Shown here piece by piece: positions 15,394 to 22,748 of a stretch of 44,122 bases of DNA (positions are counted from its first letter, which is position 1; the number at the start of each line of letters is the position of its first letter). Source of the stretch: an uncultured Prevotellaceae bacterium. GTDB lineage: Bacteria; Bacteroidota; Bacteroidia; Bacteroidales; Bacteroidaceae. The notes under the pieces were generated by a model. That model saw only the letters and a list, made by a program, of their open reading frames with translations, did no database searches and was not told where the DNA came from. Made by a program: the position numbers and the translations under genes. Location: the NCBI GenBank assembly GCA_947167455.1, contig CAMVIB010000022.1, positions 1 to 44,122 on the forward strand. Reading direction: 5' to 3'.

Positions 15394-17454
15394 ATGATGA
15401 TACGACGTATTCTACTTGCACTGATGATGGTGCTTTCTCTGCATGTGTCAGCACAGCAGTTTCCCTTTGGTGCCGACGTTACCTGGGACCGGCACAGCCT
15501 GATGGTGAATGGTCGCCGTGTGGTGCCTGTGATGGGCGAGGTGCACTATTCGCGCATCCCCGCCGATGAGTGGCCTGCCGAGGTAAGGAAAATCAAAGAG
15601 GGCGGTGTGACGATAATAGCCACCTACGTCTTCTGGAACCATGTTGAGGAGCAAGAGGGCATCTTCAACTGGAGCGGGCAGCGCGACCTGCGGCGCTTCC
15701 TCGAGGTGTGCCGCAGCGAACAGATGCCTGTGGTGTTGCGCGTTGGACCGTTCTGCCACGGCGAGGTGCGCTGCGGCGGCATGCCCGACTGGCTGTTCTC
15801 GAAAGGCTGTGAGGTGCGCACCACCGACCCTGCCTTCATGACCTATGTGGAGCGTCTGTATCGTCAGATCTTCACGCAGGTGCAGGGCTTGCAGTGGAAG
15901 GACGGCGGCCCGGTCATAGCTGCTCAGTTCGACAACGAGTACCGCGGCCCGGGCGAATATCTTATGGCACTGAAGCACATGGCCAGGGGCATAGGCTACG
16001 ACCTGCCATTCTACACACGCACTGGATGGCCTGCGCTGACCACCCCCGTGCCTTTCGGTGAGCTGCTACCCCTCTATGGCGACTACGCCGACGGCTTTTG
16101 GGAGAAGAGCATCAAAGAGACGGCCGGCAACTACTACAAAGCTTTCAGCTTCAAGGCATTCCGCTCATCGACGGCCATAGGCACCGACCTGCTGGGCGAG
16201 CAGAAGGAAGAGACTGCCAAGGGCGATGACGACTACCCTTACTTCACCTGCGAACTGGGAGGAGGCATGGCAACGGCCTATCATCGGCGGCCATACGTCT
16301 ATCCCGAGGATGCCTACGCCATGGCTGTCGTGAAGCTCGGCTCGGGGTCAAACCTACTTGGATATTATATGTATCACGGCGGCACAAATCCGCAGAGCAC
16401 AACGGGCATCACGCTCAACGAGTCCGTACATACGCTATCTACTGCCAACAACGACATCAACCTCCTGAGCTACGACTTTCAGGCACCGCTGGGTGAGTTC
16501 GGACAGCGCAACCCGCACTACTATATGTTGCGCAAGCTGCATCTCTTCATGAACGACTGGGGCGAGCAGCTCGCCACGATGGAGGCGTCGTTTCCCGGAG
16601 GTGTCACACACCCCGACGGCGACTCGCCGAAGAAGGGCGATGACAGCCGCCTGCGCTGGGCCGTGCGGAGCGACAGCGGCTCTGCAGGAGGCGACAGGCA
16701 TCCGTCGGGCTTCATCTTCATCAACAACTACGAGCGTCTGCAGAACCTCTCGGCAAAGCGTGATGTCCGTCTCACAGCCTGCGGAGTGACGCTCCCGCCA
16801 CTCACCATACCCGCCGCCACGACATGCATCTTCCCCGTCAACATCGATGGCATGCGTTATGCCACAGCACAGCCGGTGGCCAGACGCAACGGCAGAATCT
16901 ACCTGCAGCAGGTGCCGGGCATCCCCGTCACCATTGCCCTCGAGAGCGGCAAGACGCTGAAGAACGTGAAGCCGCGGGGCGTGACGCGTCCCGTCTGTGC
17001 CAACATCTTTCTGCTCACGGAGGATGAGGCCAACCACCTCTTCCTCGACGAACCCTCGGCGCCAGCCCCTGTCGTCGAGGTCGATTGGCAGAAGGTCAGG
17101 GATGCCGGCTCGCCGCGTAAGATCATAGTGGGTCGCAAGAAGGTTGCCGAGGCTCCTACAGATGCCGATTTCAGCGAGGCCGCCGTATATGTCATCTCGC
17201 TGCCGGAGGACGCCCGAGGGCTGCTCACCATCAACTATCGCGGCGATGTGGCGCGCCTCTATGCCGACGGAAAGCTGATAGACGACAATTTCTACAATGG
17301 ACGTCCGTTCTGCTACGCCCTCAGCCGTCTGCCAGAAGGATGCCGCAGGCTGGAGCTGCACATACTGCCACTGCAATCCGATATGCCCGTCTATCTGCCG
17401 CGCGAGGCCGACAAGACACCGGGCGAGGCCATAGGGAGCATCACCGTGCAATGA
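15394..17454 (+). CDS. Glycoside hydrolase family 35 beta-galactosidase, secreted
   Basis: This enzyme should remove terminal beta-linked galactose from oligosaccharides or glycans in the periplasm or at the surface. Signal peptide 1-21 (ends HVSAQ). The GH35 barrel includes GEVHYSRIPADEWPAEVRKI, ATYVFWNHVEEQEGIFNW and RVGPFCHGEVRCGGMPDWL, the acid/base Glu182 in AAQFDNEYRGPGEY and the nucleophile Glu287 in TCELGGGMAT, then GYYMYHGGTNPQS. Most relatives read Q(V/I)ENEY; here it is QFDNEY, a conservative change beside the catalytic residue. The C-terminal half (~400-686) is beta-rich and includes a galactose-binding-like end. ATG at 15394 begins a good signal peptide. No PUL genes (SusC/SusD) are adjacent. 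Confidence 0.95.
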   Translation: MMIRRILLALMMVLSLHVSAQQFPFGADVTWDRHSLMVNGRRVVPVMGEVHYSRIPADEWPAEVRKIKEGGVTIIATYVFWNHVEEQEGIFNWSGQRDLRRFLEVCRSEQMPVVLRVGPFCHGEVRCGGMPDWLFSKGCEVRTTDPAFMTYVERLYRQIFTQVQGLQWKDGGPVIAAQFDNEYRGPGEYLMALKHMARGIGYDLPFYTRTGWPALTTPVPFGELLPLYGDYADGFWEKSIKETAGNYYKAFSFKAFRSSTAIGTDLLGEQKEETAKGDDDYPYFTCELGGGMATAYHRRPYVYPEDAYAMAVVKLGSGSNLLGYYMYHGGTNPQSTTGITLNESVHTLSTANNDINLLSYDFQAPLGEFGQRNPHYYMLRKLHLFMNDWGEQLATMEASFPGGVTHPDGDSPKKGDDSRLRWAVRSDSGSAGGDRHPSGFIFINNYERLQNLSAKRDVRLTACGVTLPPLTIPAATTCIFPVNIDGMRYATAQPVARRNGRIYLQQVPGIPVTIALESGKTLKNVKPRGVTRPVCANIFLLTEDEANHLFLDEPSAPAPVVEVDWQKVRDAGSPRKIIVGRKKVAEAPTDADFSEAAVYVISLPEDARGLLTINYRGDVARLYADGKLIDDNFYNGRPFCYALSRLPEGCRRLELHILPLQSDMPVYLPREADKTPGEAIGSITVQ

Positions 17455-17515
17455 CGATGATGACCGACTACCTCATCTTGTTGCATGAAGTTATCTTCGT
17501 CGGCAGATGAGGCTA

Positions 17516-17848
17516 TCAATGCACCTCCATCTTAGAGAAGAAATTGATGACCATGATCCCCGCCATGATAAGCAATATGCCGATTATGGCAGGCAGGTCG
17601 GGCATCTGTTTGAAGAGTATGGCTCCGAGGATCATGATAAGAACAATTCCGACAGCACCCCAGATAGCATAGGCTATACCTACAGGTATGGTGCGCAGGG
17701 CCTGTGCCAGTAAATAAAATGACAAGAGATAGCCTACGATGGTTCCGATGGTAGGCCACAGACGTGATAGTTGCTCAGAATAATTAAGCATCATAGTGCC
17801 GAAGGTCTCGCTGACGATGGCAAAAAACAGAAAAATCCAATCTCTCAT
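17516..17848 (-). CDS. Small multidrug resistance (SMR) family transporter
   Basis: A four-helix inner-membrane antiporter of the EmrE/SugE family, normally a dimer exchanging protons for cationic compounds or guanidinium. The start MRDWIFLFFAIVSETFGT places the family's essential Glu at position 14; PVGIAYAIWGAVGIVLIMI and PAIIGILLIMAGIMVINF are typical helices 3 and 4. The 110-residue length is exact for the family. I use ATG 17848 rather than 17911 because the longer form adds a polar, non-family N-terminus and a TATTTTTG promoter element lies just before 17848. The gene converges on the GH35 gene. The substrate cannot be read from the sequence. Confidence 0.92.
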   Translation of the reverse strand: MRDWIFLFFAIVSETFGTMMLNYSEQLSRLWPTIGTIVGYLLSFYLLAQALRTIPVGIAYAIWGAVGIVLIMILGAILFKQMPDLPAIIGILLIMAGIMVINFFSKMEVH

Positions 17849-17863
17849 AATTAAGTTAATGTG

Positions 17864-17871
17864 CAAAAATA
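17864..17871 (-). promoter_or_regulatory. -7 promoter element of the SMR gene
   Basis: TATTTTTG on the minus strand fits TAnnTTTG and lies 16 bp before the ATG at 17848, giving a very short leader. Confidence 0.45.
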
Positions 17872-17884
17872 GTTTATCCAGAGT

Positions 17885-18001
17885 GATGACACTTCCAGCG
17901 TCATCTTTCAATAGCCGCTATGTCCGCAGGACCTGCGGTTAGTCGGGTGTTCAGTATATACCGGCCCTGCGCTCGACCTTTGGTCGCTTTGCTCTGCAAA
18001 G
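17885..18001. repeat. Hairpin cluster related to the 259-bp element
   Basis: Four hairpins in succession: GATGAC...GTCATC around ACTTCCAGC (17885-17905), CCGCAGG-A-CCTGCGG (17924-17938), CGACC-TTT-GGTCG (17974-17986) and CTTTGC-TCT-GCAAAG (17987-18001). Read on the minus strand, a palindrome followed by TATTGAAAGATGACGCT resembles the right end of the 259-bp elements (palindrome, TATTGAGAGGAGACGCT). It is probably a diverged family member. Confidence 0.6.
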
Positions 18002-18137
18002 AAAGGGTAGCCTAACTGCCTAATACTGAAGGATAGGATACCCCTGTTCCACGCGGCTTACGCCAAGCTCCGGGAGTTGGGCGCAAAGATACAGCTTTTT
18101 TATGAAACATAGCGTCAGAACATCAAAAAAAAGAATA

Positions 18138-18396
18138 ATGATTATCCGCAATCGTACCACCAAAGAGACCGCAACGCGGTCTTCGCTTTGGTAACCGAGG
18201 GTACGAGCGTAGCGAGCACCCCCGGATAACAAGCTCTATAGAGGCAAGCACTCTGAAAGAGTGCCCGAACAGCGTAATGGGCGACCCCTTCAGGGTCGAT
18301 GTTCCCCTTTTTGTCCCTATCCGGGGGTACTGCGCACCCCCGGTTATTGAGAGGAGACGCTTCCAGCGTCTTGGTGGTACGATTGCGGATAATCAT
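18138..18396. repeat. 259-bp nested-palindrome element, copy 2
   Basis: Identical to copy 1 at 256 of 259 positions, with perfect 26-bp terminal inverted repeats and the same internal hairpins. Relative to copy 1 it has G at 18154, T at 18235 and A at 18242. The last two lie on opposite sides of the palindrome CTCTATAGAG, which reads CGCTATAGTG in copy 1. It is flanked by TA on both sides, a possible 2-bp target duplication. No transposase is encoded nearby. Confidence 0.9.
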
Positions 18397-18454
18397 TAAA
18401 AAGAATTGAGTCCACTTGAAAAAAAGGACTTTGGACATCGTCATCGAAGGCGTT

Positions 18455-18591
18455 TACCAGCCCCCCGGAGGACCCGAAGGGTGGCTCATCACAGGCAGGG
18501 GCATAGGTCGCTGCTACAGCCGAGGACGGAAAACAGAGCCCCGCAGGGGTGGCTCATTATATAGAAAAAGTGGATGAGTCACCCCTGCGGG
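18455..18591. repeat. CCCCGCAGGGGTG-type palindromic repeat
   Basis: CCCGCAGGGGTGGCTCAT (18540-18557) and ATGAGTCACCCCTGCGGG (18574-18591) pair at 17 of 18 positions around a 16-nt loop. A diverged half with CCCGAAGGGTGGCTCATCACAGG lies just upstream (~18471-18495). The same words (GGGGTGGCTYATCACAG, CAGGGG) recur at 21.6-21.8 kb, so this is a second palindromic family. Confidence 0.8.
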
Positions 18592-18657
18592 AGTACAGAA
18601 GCTTGCTGAACTTGGATAAAGGACTTTTTCAAGTTGCCTAAATCGCTCTTTCTGGCA

Positions 18658-20289
18658 TCAGAAATCGAAGACGAGACCGATACCGATGACATCGTTGGTT
18701 CGCGTCATGCGGTCGTGGCCTGGAGTCTGCACAGATGTCAGGCCCTCCATCCGCGTGCCGAGGTCGTTGATGACAGCCAGACGTGGGTCGGAGTTTGGGT
18801 CTATGCCAGCGGCAACATCCTCTATGCCGATGCCAGCGGCAACGCCGGCGACATTCTCAGCGACGCGTCCGAGCAGCGTGCCGAAGTTCTGACTCACGTT
18901 GTTGTAGTCGTCGTGATGCTTATCATAGTGGTGGTAGAGAGTCTTGAAGTATGATACGTCGAGTGCCACGCGCTTGGTGATGTGGAAACGTGCGCCCAGG
19001 CCGATGCTGTTGCTGTTGGTCACGAAGCTCATGTCGGTGATGTAGCGGCTGTCTTTGCCAAGGCCATAGTTTGTGATCTGCCAGCCTGCAGATATCGTTG
19101 CCCAGTCGCAGACATCATACTCGGCACCGGCAGTAATCTCCCAGCCCTGACCGTCGAGCTGCTTCTCACGATGGCCATATTGTGTGGCCTGCTTGTCGAA
19201 GAAGACGTGACCTCCGGCATTTATGCGCACGGCCTCGATGGGCGAGTACTGCACGCCGAGGGTGAGCAGTGCGGGAATGTCGGCAGGCACCTTCTTGCCG
19301 TCGGCAAACTCGTCGAGCTGTGCCAGGGCGGAACCGCTTGCGCTCTCGCCGCTCTTGTTCTTGAGGCGCATGCGAGTCTTGAACTCATACTTCGCAGCCA
19401 CATTCCAATGGTCGTTTATCTTCCAGTCGATACCAATGATGGGGGTCACGCCGAAACCCGTCTGGTCGCAGTTGAGACGCACGTCGCCGGCCACTCCTGC
19501 CACCTGTGCCATCACGGGTGCGAGCTCGGGCACGGCGGTGGCGAGCTGTGTCACCATCGGCGTCATGGCGCTGGCCACAGGCACCTGCGAGCCATCGGCC
19601 ATCACGGCACTGATGTCAGAGACGTAGCCATAGTAGTTGGTGGTGGCATACACGCCTCGCACGCCGAGTGCTATGCTGAGGTTGTCGAGGATATTGTATG
19701 TGGCATTGATTTGTCCGCCGAAATAATACTGTTTGCCGCGCATATAGGTGTTCATGGCGTAGCCAGCCACGGCCTGCTGGCCCGAGAGCGTATTCATCAC
19801 CGACGGCAGCAGGGCAACCTTGCTCTCGAAGGAGCCGAGGCCATCGGAGAACTCACACTTGCCGCCACCACCCACGACGCCGAAGTGAGCAGCCAGACTC
19901 CAGCGGTCGGCAACGTATGCGAGGTCGAAACTGGGTATGACGGGTGCCGTGGCTTTGCCCTTGTAGGTCTTTGTGGCCGAGGTGTTGGCCTGTCCGTTGA
20001 CAAACCCGTTGAGGAAGGGTCCCCTCTGTCTGTCAATGAACCACGACTCTATCGTGCGCGTCTGAAAGGCAGACTGATTGTTGAGAGAAAGATGCCAGCC
20101 AGGTTCCAAGAGACCTATGCCGGCTGGATTGGCGTATGCACCGACGATGTCGATGATAGCCTCTTGCGACAAGTTTCGCCCGAAGGCAGCATTCTGGTTT
20201 GTGTTTGTTACGAAGCCGCCGGCATGGGCTGTCGAAGCCGTGAGGACGGCACTGGCCAGTGTGGCCATGTGGAGTAGTCTGTTTCGCAT
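18658..20289 (-). CDS. FadL/OmpP1/TodX-family outer membrane protein
   Basis: An outer-membrane beta-barrel of the long-chain fatty acid/hydrophobic compound transporter family. Signal peptide ~1-23 (TASTAHA). The N-terminal hatch region GGFVTNTNQNAAFGRNLSQE and GAYANPAGIGLLEPGWHLS has the FadL-type Gly/Asn pattern with NPAG. Alternating beta-strands follow, with PIIGIDWKINDHWNVAAKYEF and an aromatic C-terminal strand GIGLVFDF, as expected for BAM recognition. The length of 543 residues is within range. A -7 element TACTTTTG lies ~60 bp upstream. The actual substrate is unknown. The adjacent gene on the same strand is the DUF4837 lipoprotein, 138 bp upstream. Confidence 0.85.
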   Translation of the reverse strand: MRNRLLHMATLASAVLTASTAHAGGFVTNTNQNAAFGRNLSQEAIIDIVGAYANPAGIGLLEPGWHLSLNNQSAFQTRTIESWFIDRQRGPFLNGFVNGQANTSATKTYKGKATAPVIPSFDLAYVADRWSLAAHFGVVGGGGKCEFSDGLGSFESKVALLPSVMNTLSGQQAVAGYAMNTYMRGKQYYFGGQINATYNILDNLSIALGVRGVYATTNYYGYVSDISAVMADGSQVPVASAMTPMVTQLATAVPELAPVMAQVAGVAGDVRLNCDQTGFGVTPIIGIDWKINDHWNVAAKYEFKTRMRLKNKSGESASGSALAQLDEFADGKKVPADIPALLTLGVQYSPIEAVRINAGGHVFFDKQATQYGHREKQLDGQGWEITAGAEYDVCDWATISAGWQITNYGLGKDSRYITDMSFVTNSNSIGLGARFHITKRVALDVSYFKTLYHHYDKHHDDYNNVSQNFGTLLGRVAENVAGVAAGIGIEDVAAGIDPNSDPRLAVINDLGTRMEGLTSVQTPGHDRMTRTNDVIGIGLVFDF

Positions 20290-20348
20290 TGTCGTTTTAT
20301 CCTGTTAAAAAAACCTTTTATGCCTGAGATGGAACTCATTTGCGGGTA

Positions 20349-20356
20349 CAAAAGTA
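20349..20356 (-). promoter_or_regulatory. -7 promoter element of the FadL-type gene
   Basis: TACTTTTG on the minus strand fits TAnnTTTG and gives a leader of about 55 nt before the ATG at 20289. Confidence 0.5.
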
Positions 20357-20427
20357 GTCCTTTATGGCGAAACGAGACAATATAATGCACACGAAACGGC
20401 TGTTTGTGCATATTTTCTTTGCATAAA

Positions 20428-21600
20428 TCAATAAAAAGTGTGCAATGCAGCCTCCAACTGACGTATGAGCGGGCGTTTAGGAGAGTGCGGCGAATAGACA
20501 AACCCCTCTACCACCACCACACGCCGCGCCGCGCTGTCGATCTGGGCGAGTGCCACGAAAGGGCCTCCCAACGCCCCGGCACGCAGCTCCCAGAGCCCGC
20601 GCACCTCCAGCTGTGACACATTATTAATAATACGCGTGCGCGCGAGGGTCAGCGGCATGCCGTCGAGGCGTGCTGTCTGCATCCACTGTCCGGGCATCGC
20701 CCCGGGTATGTTGGCCTTGAGCACGCTGTCGCGATGGTCGGTGAAGGTGGCGGCGGTGAGGTCGAAGCCATCCCAAGGGTAGGTGTAGTAGAGGAAATTC
20801 TGATCTCTGTCAGCGAGGTTGGTACCCGTCCACAGAAAATCGATGCCCACCTTAGCAGACTTCAGCCCTACAGGCACACACACGGAACGGCTTCGGCCGG
20901 AGGCAGCGGTGAGATTGCGCAAAGCATCGGCAGTGCGCTTGCTGAACTTGCGTCGCAGAGCGTCGGCCTCCCTCTCAAGCTCAGCATCTACGAATATGTC
21001 GATGATGCGCTGACGCTCACGTCCGAGCATGACGGCGAGCATGTGTGGAGTGGGTGCTGTGGCTCTCACCTCGGTCTGCGGAGAGGCTATGACATCATGC
21101 GCCACACCGAGTTGTGTCGTCGCCGCCGTATCGACCAGCAAGCGCAAACGCATGGTGCGCCACGACGTGAGGTGCCTGCCGCTGAAGCCTCCGTCGGCAA
21201 GGTGGCCGTCGGGATATACGACATTAAGTCGGAACATGGGTTCATGCTGAGGCAAGCCGGGGGTAGATTGGCGCAGGATGGCATCGAGAGTGTCGCGCAG
21301 CTCTCCGCTGTATAACGGTTTGGGTACGAGCAGCGTGAGTTCATAGGGCAGACCCTTCGAGGCAGGCAACACTGCCCCACCCTTTTTGGCATCGGAGCTG
21401 GAGCTACAGGCCGTCAGGAACGCCAAGGCAATATACAATGGGAGATAGAGAATGGAAAATGGAAAATGGGAAATGGACAATGGTGAATGGGAAATGGTGA
21501 ATGGGAAATGGAGAATGGGAAATGGAGAATGGGAAATGGGAAATGGAGAATGGGAAATGGGAAATGGGAAATGGAGAACCCCGCAGGGGTGGCTTATCAC
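20428..21600 (-). CDS. DUF4837-type lipoprotein with a repeat-encoded N-terminus
   Basis: The conserved body (from ~residue 80: SKGLPYELTLLVPKPLYSGE, LDAILRQSTPGLPQHEPMF, VDAELEREADALRRKFS, WDGFDLTAATFTDHRDSVLK) fits the Bacteroidetes DUF4837 family, whose function is unknown. A lipobox LTAC places the lipidated Cys at 65, so it is an envelope lipoprotein. Oddity: residues ~9-50 are FPISHSP-like heptads encoded by a 20-unit heptanucleotide repeat, and the first ATG (21600) lies inside a palindromic element. There is no other ATG before the lipobox, only a TTG (PLYIALAFLTAC). The true start may be this TTG, or expression may depend on repeat number. The gene looks intact after the lipobox. Confidence 0.75.
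   Translation of the reverse strand: MISHPCGVLHFPFPISHSPFPISHSPFPILHFPFTISHSPLSISHFPFSILYLPLYIALAFLTACSSSSDAKKGGAVLPASKGLPYELTLLVPKPLYSGELRDTLDAILRQSTPGLPQHEPMFRLNVVYPDGHLADGGFSGRHLTSWRTMRLRLLVDTAATTQLGVAHDVIASPQTEVRATAPTPHMLAVMLGRERQRIIDIFVDAELEREADALRRKFSKRTADALRNLTAASGRSRSVCVPVGLKSAKVGIDFLWTGTNLADRDQNFLYYTYPWDGFDLTAATFTDHRDSVLKANIPGAMPGQWMQTARLDGMPLTLARTRIINNVSQLEVRGLWELRAGALGGPFVALAQIDSAARRVVVVEGFVYSPHSPKRPLIRQLEAALHTFY
21438..21577. repeat. Heptanucleotide tandem repeat, about 20 units
   Basis: Twenty 7-bp units on the plus strand, mostly ATGGGAA, ATGGAGA, ATGGTGA and ATGGAAA, fill exactly 140 bp; the first two units are the most degenerate. On the minus strand they are in frame with the DUF4837 lipoprotein and encode Pro/Phe/His/Ser heptads. 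Because 7 is not a multiple of 3, gain or loss of one unit shifts the frame relative to the ATG at 21600. Confidence 0.92.
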
Positions 21601-21830
21601 AGCCAGGGGTGTTAGCCCCTGGTAATGCGTAAGTCGATGGAGCGAACCCCGTAGGGGTGTGACACATTTACTTTCTCAATGTGGTGTGTCACCCCTACGG
21701 GGTTCTATTTCTGTGTTCGGCTGTAGCAGGGGTTAACGCCCCAGCCTGTGATGAGTCACCCCTCGGGATTGCTGACGCCACTGGTAATGCATGAGTTGGC
21801 GGGCAGTCACCCCTGCGGGGGTTACATGAG
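21578..21830. repeat. Nested palindromic element, CCCCGCAGGGGTG family
   Basis: Outer arms: CCCCGCAGGGGTGGCTTATC (21580-21599) against GTGATGAGTCACCCCTCGGG (about 21750-21769). Inner structures: CCAGGGG-TGTTAG-CCCCTGG (21603-21622), and a long stem between 21645-21666 and 21685-21704 (CCCCGTAGGGGTG...CACCCCTACGGGG, with a 2-nt bulge). A further half copy with AGTCACCCCTGCGGGGG lies at 21805-21824. It occupies the whole spacer between two lipoprotein genes and provides the first ATG of the downstream one. Confidence 0.85.
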
Positions 21831-21855
21831 GTTGAGTAAGTTGAGAAGCCGCGTC

Positions 21856-22668
21856 TTAGTCGAGAGAGACGAAGAACTTACGAGCCTGGGCGATGTCGCC
21901 TGCTGCCTGGCTGATCTGAGCCTTCAGCTCATCGACGCTGGTAGCGTTGATGACGTAGAGGGGTTCCATGGCCTCGGCTACGGGAATGAGGTTGGCATCA
22001 TAGTCCACGAGGCGCGTTATGGCATCCTGAATGAGCACGACGCGCAGAGAGATCTCGCTGGCAGCGTCGTCGTCGAACGATGCGAGGAACTTATCGCTGT
22101 TCTGCGACACCACGAAGAGCTGCTCAACGAGCGATGATGACATGAGCTGCCAGAAGTAGTTGAGGCGGCCATTTTTCTCCATTGCGTTATAGAGCTGCTG
22201 AGCCTCCTCCGTGAGTGTGGCATCGCTTTCAATCTCCTTGAAGGAGGGGTCGTTGATGGCAGCCGCCAGCTTGGTGATACTCTTGTCGTAGTCATCGAGA
22301 GGCATGTCATAGAGTTTGGCCACAGACTTGTCAACCTGCAGTGCTGCGAGGACACGATACTGCTCGGCAAGCGTCATGGCAGACTCTGCCACGCTGGCAT
22401 CGAGAAGATAGTCGGGCTTCACCTGCTTCTCCTCATCGGTGAGGGCGAAAGCACCGTCCTGACTCACCACGGGCAGGTTCTTGAGGCGACCGATCTCGGC
22501 AGCGAGGCTGTCGAGGTTGAGCTTGATGCTGGCCTCAATCTGCTCCTGTTCGAAGGCTTTTAGTGAGTCCGTTTCTGACTGAACGCCTGTCTGAGCGCCC
22601 TTGTTGCCCTGGCATGCGGCAAAGGCCATTGCTGCGAAAGCCACAGCGAGGAATGATAGTTTCTTCAT
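21856..22668 (-). CDS. Putative lipoprotein of unknown function
   Basis: I do not recognise a named family. The start MKKLSFLAVAFAAMAFAAC is a clear lipoprotein signal with Cys19, followed by QGNKGAQTG. The body (270 residues in total) is acidic and predicted mainly helical, with Leu/Ala heptads such as ALQVDKSVAKLYDMPLDDYD and DELKAQISQAAGDIAQARKF. It lies 80 bp downstream of the ABC transporter gene on the same strand, so it may be co-transcribed and act with it in the periplasm; that is inference. The reading frame is intact. Confidence 0.8.
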   Translation of the reverse strand: MKKLSFLAVAFAAMAFAACQGNKGAQTGVQSETDSLKAFEQEQIEASIKLNLDSLAAEIGRLKNLPVVSQDGAFALTDEEKQVKPDYLLDASVAESAMTLAEQYRVLAALQVDKSVAKLYDMPLDDYDKSITKLAAAINDPSFKEIESDATLTEEAQQLYNAMEKNGRLNYFWQLMSSSLVEQLFVVSQNSDKFLASFDDDAASEISLRVVLIQDAITRLVDYDANLIPVAEAMEPLYVINATSVDELKAQISQAAGDIAQARKFFVSLD

Positions 22669-22748
22669 TGTTGTGAAAGAATTTTGAAATGATTATTAAT
22701 TATTGATTGATTACAAACGACAGTGATGGCGTCGGCGGCAGTTAGCAC

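Noticed and set aside
18982..20277. A 431-codon plus-strand open frame opposite the FadL-type gene
   Set aside because: The minus-strand product has a signal peptide and barrel features; the opposite frame has neither.
21404..21667. A second minus-strand protein made of FPISH-like heptads
   Set aside because: It is the same heptanucleotide repeat in another frame and ends without the lipobox or DUF4837 region.
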